64,000 nt of DNA, taken from the NCBI GenBank assembly GCA_022059125.1, contig JAEUWY010000010.1:477812-541811 (forward strand), written 5' to 3'. The position numbers were made by a program, and so were the translations under genes. Under the pieces are notes generated by a model that was not told where the DNA came from, ran no database searches, and saw nothing but the letters and a program-made list of their open reading frames with translations. Within the stretch, counting starts at the first letter, position 1; the number at the start of each line of letters is the position of its first letter. The DNA is from Corynespora cassiicola (taxonomy: Eukaryota; Ascomycota; Dothideomycetes; Pleosporales; Corynesporascaceae). Below are positions 51,718 to 63,693 of the stretch, piece after piece.

Positions 51718-53536
51718 ATCTGGAAGAATGCGTTGCTGGCAAAATCTGCTTGGTCTGCGAAATGAGGCGTTCGATACGGACACAGCGAAAAGGCTGGAGG
51801 AAATAGGCCATCTTCTTAAGCTAGACCTCGGCCCCCAAGCCTTCACAATCACGCACACCCTGTACAGCGTCACAAAGGCAAGTTTTCCTGCGCCCGAGCG
51901 TTTTGTCGGTATGTGCAGCTGCTGCCTGCTAGTGCGGCCAATTGCGCTCGGCTTCCGTTCCTTTGGCGCAGACGGGACGAGAAGTTGTGACGGTATTCGT
52001 CAAGACGTGGTTCGCCGGCTGTGTGCAGTGGTTCGCCCCTTGTAAAATCAGGATTGGGGCGGGTCGTTTGGAGGAGAAACCGGCGCTATGACGACCAATC
52101 GCCCTCATGCTGATGGTCGGTGCTTGAGGGTGTCATCGACTAGATGACCTGGAGACGAATAAATGGCGCGCTCTCCCTTCTTCCCCATTCTTTCTTTTTA
52201 CGCCACGAATTTCCATTCTCCAGGTGTCAAACCAGATTCAGGACCATAATAATGGGCAAAGATACATTAGCGATCACTACAGTCGAGGATGGGGCATTAC
52301 CACTGTATAATCATTCATCATTTGCGATTACATTTCGACTGTTCAAGGCTCACCGATGGCTTGCCACACTAGAGCCGGCCCCCACAATATGTTCAGCCTT
52401 GTGTTGTCAAGTGAGTGCTCCAAGATACTGTTGCTAATTTTGTTAGTGCCGTCAGAAAGCTTTCTTTCCATCAATATCGAATATTCGTCAAATCCAGAGT
52501 CCAGAGTTCTGTCACACCTGTCAGCCGATCGCTTTCTCCGTGTCGATGACAAGGCAAAAAGGCAAACTGTCCGCAAACCAGGCAAATGCATCCGAGAAAA
52601 ATTGAAAATTGCGCGTAATACGGGTTCTAGGCCATATCTGTCAGCCGCCTGCATCGGATCCTGGCTCAGCCGCCTGCATCGGATCCTGGCTCAGCCACCA
52701 GCTGAGTGACCGGTCCATGACACTCAGGCTGAGGCCAGCATTCATGCCTAACCTTCAGGCCTGAGGCCCTCAGCCTGGTGGAATTTTTCGTGTCTCTGTT
52801 CAAATGCCATCCGTTAGCGTAAAAAAAATATCATCAGAGAGAGACAGTCATACTCAACAACAGCGGGATTCCAGCCCCCACAAGGCTATGTTCTAGCATC
52901 GTTCTTTTATCGCACCAGCTATGAGCGACCCTGAGATGTTCGGACGGCACATACAGATACACTCAACACCGCTAGGTTTCTCGAAACCTCCAGAATGTCT
53001 TTAGGTCCTACGGGTGGACTTATTGGAAGCGCCGCCATTGCTGGTGATTGATGACAACGATAATCTAAGAAGGCAGGCTATGACAACTCAATGTACGAGA
53101 AGTGGCCCTGGAATCGAAGTCAAAGATGATCAAAAAGACATGATGAGGGGCCAGCTCCATCTTATTCTCGACACCACCTTGATCTATCTCGAACTATCAC
53201 CACCGCGCAGACGTGCGAATGTAGGCCAGCTGACCGGCCGCCCTTCTAGTACATTTCCGTCGATGTAGAACGCACCGCGTATGTAATACCTGCAGACTCC
53301 ACAGAACTCATCGAATCAAGCTGGCCTCACTCTTTGTTCATTGGGTTGTGGAAAGCAGGCTTCCATATGGGCCTGCAGTTGTGTCTGCATGCCCCTCACT
53401 GTGCATATACTTGGCGCTGGATCATGAGAGAATAATCGGTAGTGAATTGCGGCTGTGCTCGCGGGTCCTTCTGCGCTGATATTATCATCTCACTGATTCC
53501 ACTGAAGCATATCTATTTGACAACTCGCAATCAAAG
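51718..53536. other. Gene-poor interval right of the short retropepsin gene
   Basis: No gene I can support. The sequence is not RIP-mutated. A 25-bp unit is exactly duplicated in tandem (52641-52690). At 52995 a short frame MSLGPTGGLIGSAAIAG resembles the hydrophobic start of HeLo-type proteins but stops after one more residue, so it may be a relic. Other frames of 80-125 codons lack recognisable domains or a supporting splice structure. Confidence 0.5.
52641..52690. repeat. 25-bp exact tandem duplication
   Basis: Two identical 25-bp units beginning TCAGCCGCCTGCATCGGATC, followed by a third start (TCAGCCACC) that diverges. No function is apparent. Confidence 0.9.
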
Positions 53537-54984
53537 ATGGATCTTGTACGGAATTCTACGTCGAGCGATCAGAGCGATACTTCTGATGACTCCACAGCTG
53601 TGGATCCCGAGTCGAAACGTACAACGCCGAAAATCGGAGTGGATGACGAGCGACACGATTCTTCCAGTTCAGACGACTCGATAAGCACAAAAGCGACATC
53701 TGTTCCTGCCGCAAGCTCAGGCGACAACGCAAGCGATAGCTCAAGCGACAGCTCAAGCGATAGCTCGAGCGATAGCGACGACGATGACAGCAAAGGCGGT
53801 AGAAATCACGAGAATAAAATTCCACCCGATCCCGAGGCACCTGCACCAGGATGGCCACAGCTTGCGTATATCATGTCGCACGTTCCCGAATTTGCGGCTT
53901 TCCCCAGATTCAAAGACTTAAATGTCAAGAGCTTGCTCTACTATCAGATTCAGCTTGATAGACTGCGTGAGCAGATCCACAAGATAGAACATGATAATGG
54001 GAAGTTATCTGAGCGCGCAGACCTCCTAGTAAAGAGGGAGAACTCGGAGCATTTCAAACTAATCGTTAAAATGCGCAAGGTGCTAAAGGAGTACAGTAAG
54101 TTGCATCAAGCCCCACATACGTCATCATCACTACGTCTGTCGCTGATTCAGCCCAGATAAAGCACTCCTCCAGTATTCAAAAGTATCTGCTCTTCCTGAT
54201 CCTGAATATTTTAACATGCGATCACTTCGCAAATGGTTGAAGGATGATAGAGGTGGAAACCATAAGGTCCGAGTATATGAGGGTGACGTCCAGACTTGGG
54301 GTGATATTCAATCCGATGGGCCAGACCCATCGCTATGGAAGCAATTCCAAGACATCATGAAAGCACTAGTGATGGCTCAATCACCCCCAAACGTAGACGA
54401 CCTAGACTTGGTTGTCACACATCCTCCATCCAAAGTTGATGGACTAACGAAGTGGGTTGTGTACTACTATATGCCTTTCTACTGGTCACTTAGGGACCGG
54501 TGGCTTCGGAAGAAGTCTACTTCAAAGAATGATGAAGAAGCGATGAAACATAGGCCAAATGGGAAGCCTGCTAGAGTCTTAAACACATGGCATGTCGACA
54601 AGGCTCTGAAAGAAAGCTTGGAATCAGTTTCAGAATCAGCCGCGCTACGATTTACGTCTAGCCTTTCGACCGTCATCGCCTGCTTAATACCAGTTGTCGC
54701 GATTACCGTATTGACGCAGCTATCCGAAACCCGGGATCTGTTGCTGTGCATTACAGGATTTGCCGTCGTCTTTGCTGTAGGATTGATATTCCTTACACAG
54801 GGAACGAGCTCACGGACGGAGATCTTTGCGGCTACCGCTGCGTACGTTATTAAGAAAAAAACCTCAAATACGGACATATCTAACCTGACTTTCCCGCAGT
54901 TTCTCTGCCGTCATGGTTGTATTCATCTCACAGCCAATCATCAAAGTACCGCCCGGAAGCGAGATGCCTGAGATAACGGTATAA
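53537..54984 (+). CDS. DUF6594 family membrane protein
   Basis: 442 aa after removing introns 54096-54156 (GTAAGT) and 54842-54899 (GTACGT...CTAAC...CAG). The N terminus is Ser/Asp-rich, with (SSSD)n repeats at about 68-85 that form a low-complexity acidic tail. The family core starts at PGWPQLAYIMSHVPEFAAFPRF and includes the charged helix LLYYQIQLDRLREQIHKIE and a conserved SLRKWL segment. Three hydrophobic segments (about 357-375, 381-399 and 415-430) close the protein. DUF6594 proteins are fungal, often in many copies, and of unknown biochemical role. The last exon is needed to complete the third hydrophobic segment. Confidence 0.88.
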
Positions 54985-55917
54985 GGGCTCAAGGACCTGA
55001 TAAACATGGATGATGGAGTGTTTGATATTTCCCTTTCTTCTTGTTTGTCGTTACTGATATCAAGTAACGAGGTTCATGAATCAATGAATTACGACAAGGC
55101 AGTCTACTGTCTTCCTTTAAGACACATTTAGGGTAGCACAACGTGCAATTTTTGATATTTTCTTCTAGTCAGGAATAGGCCTCTCAGACATAAGCATACA
55201 AGCCTACAAAATAATTCATACTTTATTCATTATGTTATATGATATATCGATGCCGCGGCCTAGGGTATTCTATCCTACCGAAAGTGACATAACTCTTGCA
55301 GTAAGTCCCGTCCAACCAATATATCATGTTTAGCTTTGTAATTTACCCACAATTAAGTCCCATAGCTTTTTTGAAAGGTTTGACTTTTACAAAGAAAAGT
55401 TAAGGAACTAAATGCCGCCCGGTTCACGAACAATAATGTCACTTGAATCACTATCGAAAATCAGACACCCCTTCACAATGGACGCAAGGTATTGAGTCAT
55501 GCAATGTGACATTTGACTGGCTCGTGTGACTCATAGAAGATATTCTGTTTCTTCTCTTTGTCTGTGGCGGCTGCAGGCTGACTTCAGCTGGTGATGCGAA
55601 TGACCGGTAGCCTATCAGTTGATACTGGGACAACGTTGTAACGCATTCATCTCATAAGCGAAAATGTTCGATATTATCCAGCCAATTGCATGAAATTTCC
55701 CCTTCCCATCAGTGAGCTTAATCCAGTCATCTATAATATGCGAGAAAACCACGATAGCCTTGAACCTCTTTTGCCATCCACTGTTCCGTGGGACTGCCCG
55801 TCTAGCTTCAGGAGGCAGGTAACTTATTCAAAGACATCGAAAGCGCTAATATCGTATTTTATCATCTTTCCCGCCTTTACATGTTGAGAACTGTCCGCAC
55901 TCATCTTCCCTACTGAA
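54985..55917. other. Intergenic region
   Basis: No gene visible. It should hold the DUF6594 3' end and the promoter of the deaminase-kinase gene. A 65-codon frame at 55690-55887 has no recognisable domain and is probably leader sequence or chance. Confidence 0.5.
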
Positions 55918-58900
55918 ATGGGCAGCCAAGTCAAATCCTCACCAAGCAGAATATACGAGCTTCAAACACCGGCTATTGAAGATCAGATTTGGTCCGATAC
56001 TGTGCTCAACAATGCGAAGTTCTTCGCATCGTTGTATTTCTTGAAAGGTGTTACGCATGAGCCTAGTAAGCCCTCCGGCAATTTTTTTTTCGCTGAATTG
56101 AGCTCACAGTATAGAAGGCTTCAACCGACCCTACGAGCATGCCAACTCTGACAACACATTCTTGGATCGCCTCGCCCTCCTTTTTGCGCACAAAAAAACA
56201 AGCGACACAGCGCAGAATGTCACTGCCACATCTCTGGTTAAGGACAAGAATGGGGACCTATGGACGATATACGTGGCTAAGAATTGCTGGTCCCATTCAA
56301 GAAGTCAGATTAGTGATGAGGATCAAATATTCGGAAAGGAATTAGAAGACATATTGAACAAAGAGTTGGAGGAACTACGCGATTTTGATTTTAGAAAGAT
56401 CGTAACATTCTGGAAAGATCGCGTCGATTTTTACGTGGAGGAACTGAAGCGTCTCTGGAACGACTGCAAAGATGCTGAAACCCATATCGCTGATCATTTG
56501 CAGAAGGATAAGCGAAAATTCGACCCAGGGAAATTTTCAAAAGACTGGAGGTTAATGGAGAAGAAGATGGAACAGTTACGTGAGGCTTCTCCTGGTGCAA
56601 GCCGTGTATCAGCTGCAAGTACCTTTTTCAAGACATTCTACAGCTTTTGGGTGGACTCCCGAATGTTTCAACTGGAGTGCTATTCTATCTCACCAAATGA
56701 GGGAGAATTCGGAATACCCAAATCTGTCAAGTCGTTTCGAAAGAGTCTCAAGTATATGCAGATGCTCGGAATGCCATGGTCGATATGGAGATCGATCAAG
56801 GATTTTTGGGAGCGCAAAGGGGGCATCAAAGTTGAAGTCATCTTTGTTGAAACATCAGTTTGTGCCAAAGATGCATTCAAAGAAACAGAGTTGGTACAAA
56901 CGTTGGAAGAATGGAAAGATAGGCCTATCGCCAAAGCCAACGCTATCAAAACACTCAAAGTGGCACCATGGGATAGCAGATCGAACCCATATTTCCACTG
57001 CGAGCTTCAGCTATATTTGTTGTCATTCGAGATCCGAAAAAGGCAAGGATACGAGATGCACCAGTTCATCGGATGTAGTAAGTTGTCCTGCTACGCGTGT
57101 TGGAAAGTTCTAGAGGCCACCGAATACCGCACACGAGCAGCGCACCACAAAGTATATCCAGATTGCGTATTTCCATTTCCTCGCCCCAAAGACCGGGAGA
57201 CAGAGGGATACAAGGAATTCGTACAAATCTTCAAGGACCTGCAGTCATTGATGACTAATGACATTGACCTATATGGTCGAACGAGATCTGTTCGTGCAAT
57301 TGAGCAAACTCAACCAGCTCATACTGATGCAAGCTGCAATTTCGATCCTGTAAGTTGATGATTGTTCTGGAATGCCTTATTAACCTGACGAAATCTCGAT
57401 TAGGGCGTTGCGCGAGAACAGCTTCAACTAATAAAAGCGAGGAATTTTGCGAACGAGGGATTCCCATACGAGATTATCGAAAGCGAGGGAAAATTTGTGG
57501 GCACGTATGGACAAGTCTATGCAGCTCATACCACTCAAGATACTTCCAAGCCCAAGCCACCAGGTTCAGTACCCTCAGCCTATTATGCAGTCAAAGAAAT
57601 CCGTATGCGTAGCGACAATCATTTCAGAAGGGTGTGCACCGAAGTCACTATTTTGAAGGAACTTAAACACGACAACATTTTAAGGTATCATGAAACTCTA
57701 TATAATGATCAAAATCTTGGGGTTATATACCTGGTAACTCGACCTTGGGCGCCTGTCACGCTTCAGGATGTATTACTACATAAGCGAGAACATGTCTGGT
57801 GGTACAGCCCCAAAAATCTCAAGCCTTGGCCCGCCATTGTCAAGGGATGCCTCGAAGGACTCACCTACCTTCACGCAAAGGAAGATACCCGCAAAGAAAT
57901 CAAACACAAGGATCTTAAGCCCAGCAATATCCTTCTACAGGAAGTACCACATCCCGATGGCCCGTTTGGAGAGGAAGGCGCAAGTTTCTGTGTGAGGCCG
58001 ATCATTGCGGACTTCGGTCTCAGTAAGAAGTTCGTACCAAATGGGGGGACAGATAATATGGGTACGACACCTTTCAAAGCACCCGAACAGGAGGTGAATG
58101 ATTCTGGCAACAGCGTGTCTTTATTGGAGTCTGATGTCTGGTCTCTCGGATGCTGCTTTGCCCTGATACTGGCTTTGGTATACTCGGGTCCCAATGCCGT
58201 TGAGGAGCTATGGAAAATTACCGTTACCGCCGACCAAACTTTTCAACACAATCTCGAGGCGATGCGAGAAATTTTGAAGGATACCTACGATGATTCTGAT
58301 CTATCAGTAACTGAAAGAAATTCGAGAGAGGTCTTCCGCAAAGGCCTTTACCATCTTGTCTTCGACATGTTACGGGAAAAACCGAAAACACGGACAACAC
58401 CTCAGCAGGCCCTTAAGACTATGGAAGAAGTTGAGGCACATATTCTCATAATCAGGCTTCAACTACCCCCCATATATTTGTGGACTGAAAAAATTTCCTC
58501 AGAACTAATCGACATGAATAAACCTCCGACCTGGTCTGAACTCCTGGATCGCTCCCATGCATTCTTAGTTCAAAATCAAAGTTTGCCTCAGCGGTGGCTT
58601 TATAGCCTAGTCCGTCTGATAAGGGTGGAGAAACAATACATGTTCCGATTCAGATTCTTCGGTGGTGCGCCTAGGGGAAAAGAAGGTGGGTCACAAATCA
58701 TTCTGGGGGAAGATCTTTCCAGCCTGCCATCTAAGGATTGGGTATCTTCAGCAGAGCTGTACAGCAGGCTTCAAGAGCGGTACCAGAAACAGGGACATCC
58801 TCCATCTCTGTCTCTTCATTTATCACGAGAAAATGATTGGATTGTTGAGTTTGGTCGGGTTCTTTCTTGCCTCATCCTCCTTGTACACCTATGCGTTTCC

Positions 58901-59044
58901 CTGTTCAACGAGATTTTGACTTCAGGTATGACAGACCAAGACGAGAAGAAAGTGGAGCAACCGTCAGTAATAGTTTTTGTCCTTTTGGCATGTATAGTGG
59001 CATTGTCTGTGATTAGAACCGTTAGGCATCCTCAGGTAGTATAA
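55918..59044 (+). CDS. OTT_1508-like deaminase fused to a protein kinase with two C-terminal membrane helices
   Basis: 1,007 aa from three exons; introns 56066-56114 (GTAAGC...TAG) and 57350-57403 (GTAAGT...CTGAC...TAG) keep the frame, so the two domains are one product. Residues about 335-420 carry the deaminase zinc motifs HCE (His344, Glu346) and SCYAC (Cys375, Cys378), in the FHCELQLYLLS / GCSKLSCYACW context of the OTT_1508 family. The kinase domain spans about 485-800: glycine loop VGTYGQVYAA, Lys525 in AVKEIRM, HKDLKPSN with Asp631, ADFGLSK with Asp664, KAPEQE and SDVWSLGC, so all catalytic residues are present (HKD replaces HRD). Two hydrophobic helices (about 947-966 and 981-1001) anchor the C terminus. 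Deaminase substrate (nucleic acid or nucleotide) and kinase targets are unknown. Confidence 0.9.
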
Positions 59045-59786
59045 GAATGGCATTCATGTCAACATGCAAACTAGTGAAATAGCGGGTCTTGATCGTTAGA
59101 TGGAAAGTCTTGGCAGACAATGGATGGAAAAGACAATGCCAGCCACAAGCTTGCAATCAGGGGAAGGGATGTTTTATGAAGAGGTGGGCTTTGTGTTGCT
59201 GAGAAGCTCCCGGCCGCGGAGAGTGGGTGGGTGCGCATGCAGCTCCATGCGAGGCCAGGACAGGGCGAGCATGTGACGTAATGGGCTGGGGCGGCTGGGC
59301 GGCTGGAGTCGTAGGGAGAGGGCGCGGGTATGCAAGCATACAGAGATGCATGCAGCCCCTCTGACGGTACATGGGATTCCAGGCAGGCCAGGATGACGAA
59401 GACTATGGCAAGAATTGACAAAAGACGCGGCCAGAGTCGGTGCTGGGCGGAGTCGGCGGTGTTTACGGACCGGGAAATCTGGGGAAGGGCGGCGCTAGCG
59501 CAGCTCCCCAATCGTGCGGGGAGAGCTCGCAGGTAAGGTGACCAGGCTCCTCTGAGCGGAGGTACCTACAAACGCCCACTGCAGCTACTCCGCCCCCGTC
59601 CTCTGTGTCCGCATCATCTGCACCTCCCTCACCCCTCAACCTCCACCTCTCCGCCCCTCAACCACTCTCCATCGCCGCCCCCTCCCAGAGCCCGACCTTG
59701 CCCTGGAGCTCCCCTGACGTCAATTGGAGCTCAACCACTCGTCCATCTTACCACCCAACAACATCCACAGCACCCACAACACCACA
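59045..59786. other. Intergenic region, NIPSNAP gene promoter
   Basis: No supported gene; a 146-codon minus-strand frame (59071-59511) lacks any domain and is probably chance. The last 200 bases before 59787 are strongly C/T-rich with CCACAACACCACA just before the ATG, as in many fungal core promoters. Confidence 0.6.
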
Positions 59787-60964
59787 ATGTTCGCCCGCCG
59801 CGCCTGTGCCAGCCTGCGCGGCTCCGCACCCGCCCAATTCACGGCTCCCGCCAACTCACGCTGCTTCCGCGCCCTGGCAGCCGCACAGAGCCCAGCCCGC
59901 GCACCCGCTCTCGCCGACATCACGCCAGACGGCGCCTCCAAGTTCACCGACCGCCAGAAGGAGTTCCGTGAGGGCCTGATTGCGGCCCAGAAGAAGAAGG
60001 AGCAACAAGAAAGTAAGTCTCGTTTCCTCTGATGATGGCTCCGCGTCTGGCCCCTCTGGCGGGACGCGGCCGTTTCTGGCAAGATTCTAGATGGGCTAAC
60101 ATGCTCCATTGCAGAGGAAGCTCGCGCACGTGAGCAAGAGAATGGCAAGAAGAAGGGCGGTGCCCTGTCGTCGCTCATCTACGGCACTCCCGAGGGCCGC
60201 GAACTGGACAAGGACATTGAGCGCAGCTTCTCGCAGGTCCTGGCCCGCGGCAAGTACGTGCACTCGATCGTCTTCCACGAGGTCAAGCCGGACAAGGTCG
60301 ACGAATACACTGAACTCGTAGGAAAATGGTACCCCAAGATGGCGTCGACGCCCGAGCACAATGTGCATCTGGTGGGCAGTTGGAGGACCGAGGTGGGCGA
60401 CTGCGACACGTTTGGTAAGTGCGCCCCATCAACCGCCGTGCCCGTGGACGCATCCAGGACTAATCCGACCGCACCACAGTTCACATTTGGGAGTACCAGC
60501 GATATGAGGGCTACCACGCCTCGCTCAACGCCATCCAGAACCACCCCGAGTTCCCCGATTTTGATGCCAAACTGAAGACGCTCATCAACGCCAAGCGCAG
60601 CTCGCTCATGCAGGAGTTTTCCTTCTGGCCTACCACTCCGCCGCGCCAGCTGGGCGGTCTCTTTGAACTCCGCTCGTACACGCTGCACCCCGGCAACCTG
60701 CTGGAGTGGGAGACACACTGGAGGCGCGGCCTCAAGGCCCGGAGGGAGGTCATGGAGGGCGTGGGCGCCTGGTTCGTGCAAATCGGAGAGCTCAACACGG
60801 TGCACCACTTGTGGCAGTTTGCTAATCTGGAGGAGCGCAAGGTCCGCCGCGAGCAGAGCTGGAGCGTCGAGGGCTGGGGAGAGACGGTGCACAAGACGGT
60901 ACCCTTGATCCAGACCATGAAGAGCCGCATCCTGATCCCCTGCCCCTGGAGCCCCGTCGCTTGA
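59787..60964 (+). CDS. NIPSNAP-family mitochondrial protein
   Basis: 336 aa after removing introns 60013-60114 (GTAAGT...CTAAC...CAG) and 60415-60479 (GTAAGT...CAG). The N terminus MFARRACASLRGS...FRALAAAQ is Arg/Ala-rich without acidic residues, as in a mitochondrial targeting sequence. Two ferredoxin-like NIPSNAP repeats follow: YVHSIVFHEVKPDKVDEYTEL...HLVGSWRTEVGDCDTFVHIWEY, and FELRSYTLHPGNLLEWETHW...WFVQIGELNTVHHLWQF. Family members are linked to mitochondrial quality control in animals; the fungal role is not established. The start is the first ATG of a clear presequence. Confidence 0.93.
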
Positions 60965-61420
60965 GCTGCTCGCTTGACGCTAGCCACGCGCAAAGACCAA
61001 GTATTTACACCATCAGAGCGAGCGACTGGTGGGCGGCCCTAGGTCAGCCGAGCATGGTTGGGTGGAGGGACAGGGAAGCTGAGGAAACTGTAGTATAGCG
61101 AAAGAATCCAGGGCGCTGCACTGCTGCAATGGGGCAGCCATAGTCAGGCGTCACGGTTATCTAGTCAAAATTGATTTTGATCGGCTCACGTTGCTTGTGC
61201 ACCGAGACAGGCGTGAGCGAGTGTTTCGGCGGCCCCGCCAACGTCATCCCGTCTCGTCCAGTCCAGGGCCAGACGCGAACTGGAACTGGCCGAGCACAAA
61301 AAACTTGGACCCACAGGCTGCCTGCCCACTCGCAACATAACAACACCGTCCGACCCTCTTCACCTCACCTCGCCTCACCTCGCCTTTTGGCATCGCTCCC
61401 TCCGCGGCAACCTCGCAGCC
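60965..61420. other. Intergenic region, promoter of the phosphotransferase gene
   Basis: No gene seen. A CACCTCACCTCGCCTCACCT pyrimidine-rich stretch with short direct repeats lies about 50 bases before the ATG at 61421. Confidence 0.6.
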
Positions 61421-62933
61421 ATGGTGTACATTCGCCAGGACAAGCTCCCCAAGCTCAAGGAGTACCAGTACTCCGGCGTCGACCACAGTCTGGTCTCGCG
61501 CTACATCATGAAGCCCTTTTACACCCACGTCGTCATAAAGTGCTTCCCCATGTGGATGGCGTGAGTCTCCCTCCATCGCATTCTGATGCGCAACGCGTAC
61601 TGACACCATACAGCCCGAACCTGGTGAGTCCTCCCTCGACGCCTTATGCCCTCCCGAGGGCCGCGAAACCCAGTCGCATTCGCTCCCCGCGGCGTATCCA
61701 CGCGTCATCTGGCCATATAACTGACGCGCCGTGTGCAGATTACCCTGTCGGGCTTTGGCTTCGTCGTCGCCAACTTTCTGACGCTGTTGTGGTTCACCCC
61801 GACGCTGGATCAGGACTGCCCTCCGTGGGTCTACTTTAGCTGGGCCGTGGGCCTCTTCTTATACCAAACCTTCGACGCCGTGGACGGCAGCCAAGCACGG
61901 CGCACTCGCCAGAGCGGTCCCTTGGGCGAGCTCTTCGACCACGGCGTCGACGCGATCAACACCACGCTCGAAGTCCTCCTCTTCTCCGCGACCATGAACT
62001 TGGGCCAGGGCTGGAAGACGGTGCTCACGCTGTTTGCTTGTGAGTTGCATACCATACCAAACGGAATATCGCGAGGACGTGGCTAACGGAGCGCAGCATC
62101 GATGACGTTTTACGTGCAGACGTGGGACGAGTACCACACGCACACGCTGACGCTGGGTATCATCTCGGGACCCGTCGAAGGTATCCTGACGCTTTGCATC
62201 GTCTACGCTCTCACCGGCTTCCTCGGCGGCGGCAGCTTCTGGCAACAACCCATGCTGTCCACGCTCGGGATCCCGCACTTCGACTTTATCCCCGCCTCGC
62301 TGTATGGCCTGGCGTGGAACGAGTGGTACATGGTGTACGGCGGCGTGATGCTCGTCTTCAACACGGCCTCCAGGTACGCCCCCCTCACCATACCACCCTT
62401 GAATATCGCAACTGACAACAGCTAGCACGGCAAACGTGTTCAAGGCGCGCCGCAGCCGCGGCCAAAAAACGCGCGTCGCCCTCCTCGGCCTCCTCACCTT
62501 CGCCGCAGCCTGGGTCCTCATCCCCGCCTACCTATACCTGCAACCCAAGATCCTGCACCACCACCTTGTCCCCTTCGTCTTCTACGCCGGCCTCATAAAC
62601 GCCTTCTCCGTCGGCCGCATGATCATCTCGCACCTCACAAAGTCGCGCTTCCCCCGCGGCAACGTGCTCATGTACCCGCTCATCTACGGCGTCGCCGACT
62701 CTTTGGGTCCGTGGCTGCAGGAGCGCGTCGGCTTTGGCTGGCCCAGCGCCCTCGGGGATGACGTGTATCAGGTTGCGTTTGTCTTCATGTGCCTTGGATT
62801 GGCGATGGGGGTTCATGGGAGCTTTATCGTTGATGTGATTTGGACCATCTGCGATTATTTGGATATTTGGTGTTTGACGATTAAGTATCCGTATCAGCCG
62901 GTGAAGGAGAATGAGGGGAAGAAGGAGGAGTGA
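61421..62933 (+). CDS. CDP-alcohol phosphotransferase (choline/ethanolamine phosphotransferase, CPT1/EPT1-like)
   Basis: Catalyses the last step of the Kennedy pathway, moving phosphocholine or phosphoethanolamine from its CDP form to diacylglycerol in ER or Golgi membranes. 411 aa from five exons; introns 61561-61613, 61624-61738, 62040-62096 and 62374-62425. Exon 2 is only 10 nt, yet it is needed to give the conserved MAPNLITLSGF. The catalytic signature is complete: D99-G100, A103-R104, G113, D117 and D121 in DGSQAR...GELFDHGVD. Several hydrophobic helices follow. The terminal intron uses CTAG as acceptor because the nearer CAG would bring in a stop. The choice between choline and ethanolamine cannot be made from sequence. 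Confidence 0.94.
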
Positions 62934-63570
62934 GGGGGTGGTGGCTACACGTTGGAGGTGGGTGGCTTCTGGGAGATGTTGGGAGGGCTTGCAAGGGGAG
63001 GCTTATGAGATATGAGATATGATGGTTGGATGACTTGGACTGGGTGCTACTACTACCCCTACCCCTACTACTACTATTGTTCTTGGTTTTTTTTGCATGG
63101 CATGGCATGGCATGGCAAGGGGGATTCTGCAGGCGTACTTTGCGAAAGCGGTTTTATACCCCATGGATGTGCGTGGTATGGCTTGGCTTGGCTTGGCTTG
63201 GCTTGCTTTGAGCTTACTTACTTTCCCTAAGATCCGAAGTTATGAGGTATAGACGAATTCATTTCCAACTCTTTGAGGGAAAAAAGCAAAAATGGACTTG
63301 TCGGTTTTCTAGGCGTGATGGGGAGCTAGCATTGTAGGGACACGCATCTGTCTGTGCGGTTAGCGTGGGGGCGTGCAGGTTCTGGTCTGGGTTGCTAGTG
63401 TGCGCCGGCCAATCGAGCCAGGGCTCTTTAGCAGGGGTACAGCGAATCGGGGATTGGGGGTTTAGTAGACGGGTGAGCCAACGGTTGAAAATGGGAGACT
63501 AGAGCATTCGAGGTGGAGTTTTGGAATGGGATATGTATGCAATGAGGGAGTGAACCAATCATATTCAATC
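62934..63570. other. Intergenic region with short simple repeats
   Basis: No gene supported. It contains (CATGG)4 at 63096-63115 and (GCTTG)5 at 63181-63205, plus CTACTACTACCCCTACCCCT. It carries the 3' end of the phosphotransferase gene and the 5' flank of the tRNA. Confidence 0.6.
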
Positions 63571-63681
63571 GACAAGATGGCCGAGTGGTTATGGCGTGTG
63601 ACTCAAGTGAAAGCTTGCCTTGTTACAACAGGTGTATTCTCATGGGCTTTGCCCGCGTGGGTTCGAATCCCACTCTTGTCA
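63571..63681 (+). tRNA. tRNA-Leu (anticodon CAA) with intron
   Basis: Acceptor stem GACAAGA pairs with TCTTGTC, and the discriminator base is A, as in tRNA-Leu. Box A is GGCCGAGTGGTTATGGCG and box B GGTTCGAATCCC. The anticodon loop reads CTCAAG with anticodon CAA. A 31-nt intron (63608-63638) follows position 37, the canonical site. After splicing, TGTGA pairs with TCATG including two wobble pairs. A long variable arm (GGGCTTTGCCC) makes it class II. A TTTTTTT run just downstream is the Pol III terminator. Fungal tRNA-Leu(CAA) genes commonly have introns. Confidence 0.93.
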
Positions 63682-63686
63682 GCATT

Positions 63687-63693
63687 CTTTTTT
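63687..63693 (+). terminator. RNA polymerase III terminator of tRNA-Leu
   Basis: A run of T within about 10 bases of the tRNA 3' end, the standard Pol III stop signal. Confidence 0.8.

Noticed and set aside
51670..52045. Overlapping frames on both strands just upstream of the short retropepsin gene
   Set aside because: Neither shows a known domain or a consistent splice model; the minus-strand frame only contributes the short first exon that I used.
52356..52709. Plus- and minus-strand frames of 100-117 codons
   Set aside because: No similarity to any family I know, and the plus-strand frame runs through the 25-bp tandem duplication.
55690..55887. 65-codon frame upstream of the deaminase-kinase start
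   Set aside because: No domain and no splice model linking it to the gene; more likely leader sequence.
59071..59511. 146-codon minus-strand frame between the kinase fusion and NIPSNAP genes
   Set aside because: Low-complexity Pro/Ser/Ala sequence without a domain, in a promoter-like region.
60179..60892. 237-codon minus-strand frame antisense to the NIPSNAP gene
   Set aside because: No recognisable domain; it overlaps conserved NIPSNAP exons with consensus splice sites.
61859..62521. 220-codon minus-strand frame antisense to the phosphotransferase gene
   Set aside because: Runs across the introns and exons of a clear conserved gene; composition is typical of a shadow frame.
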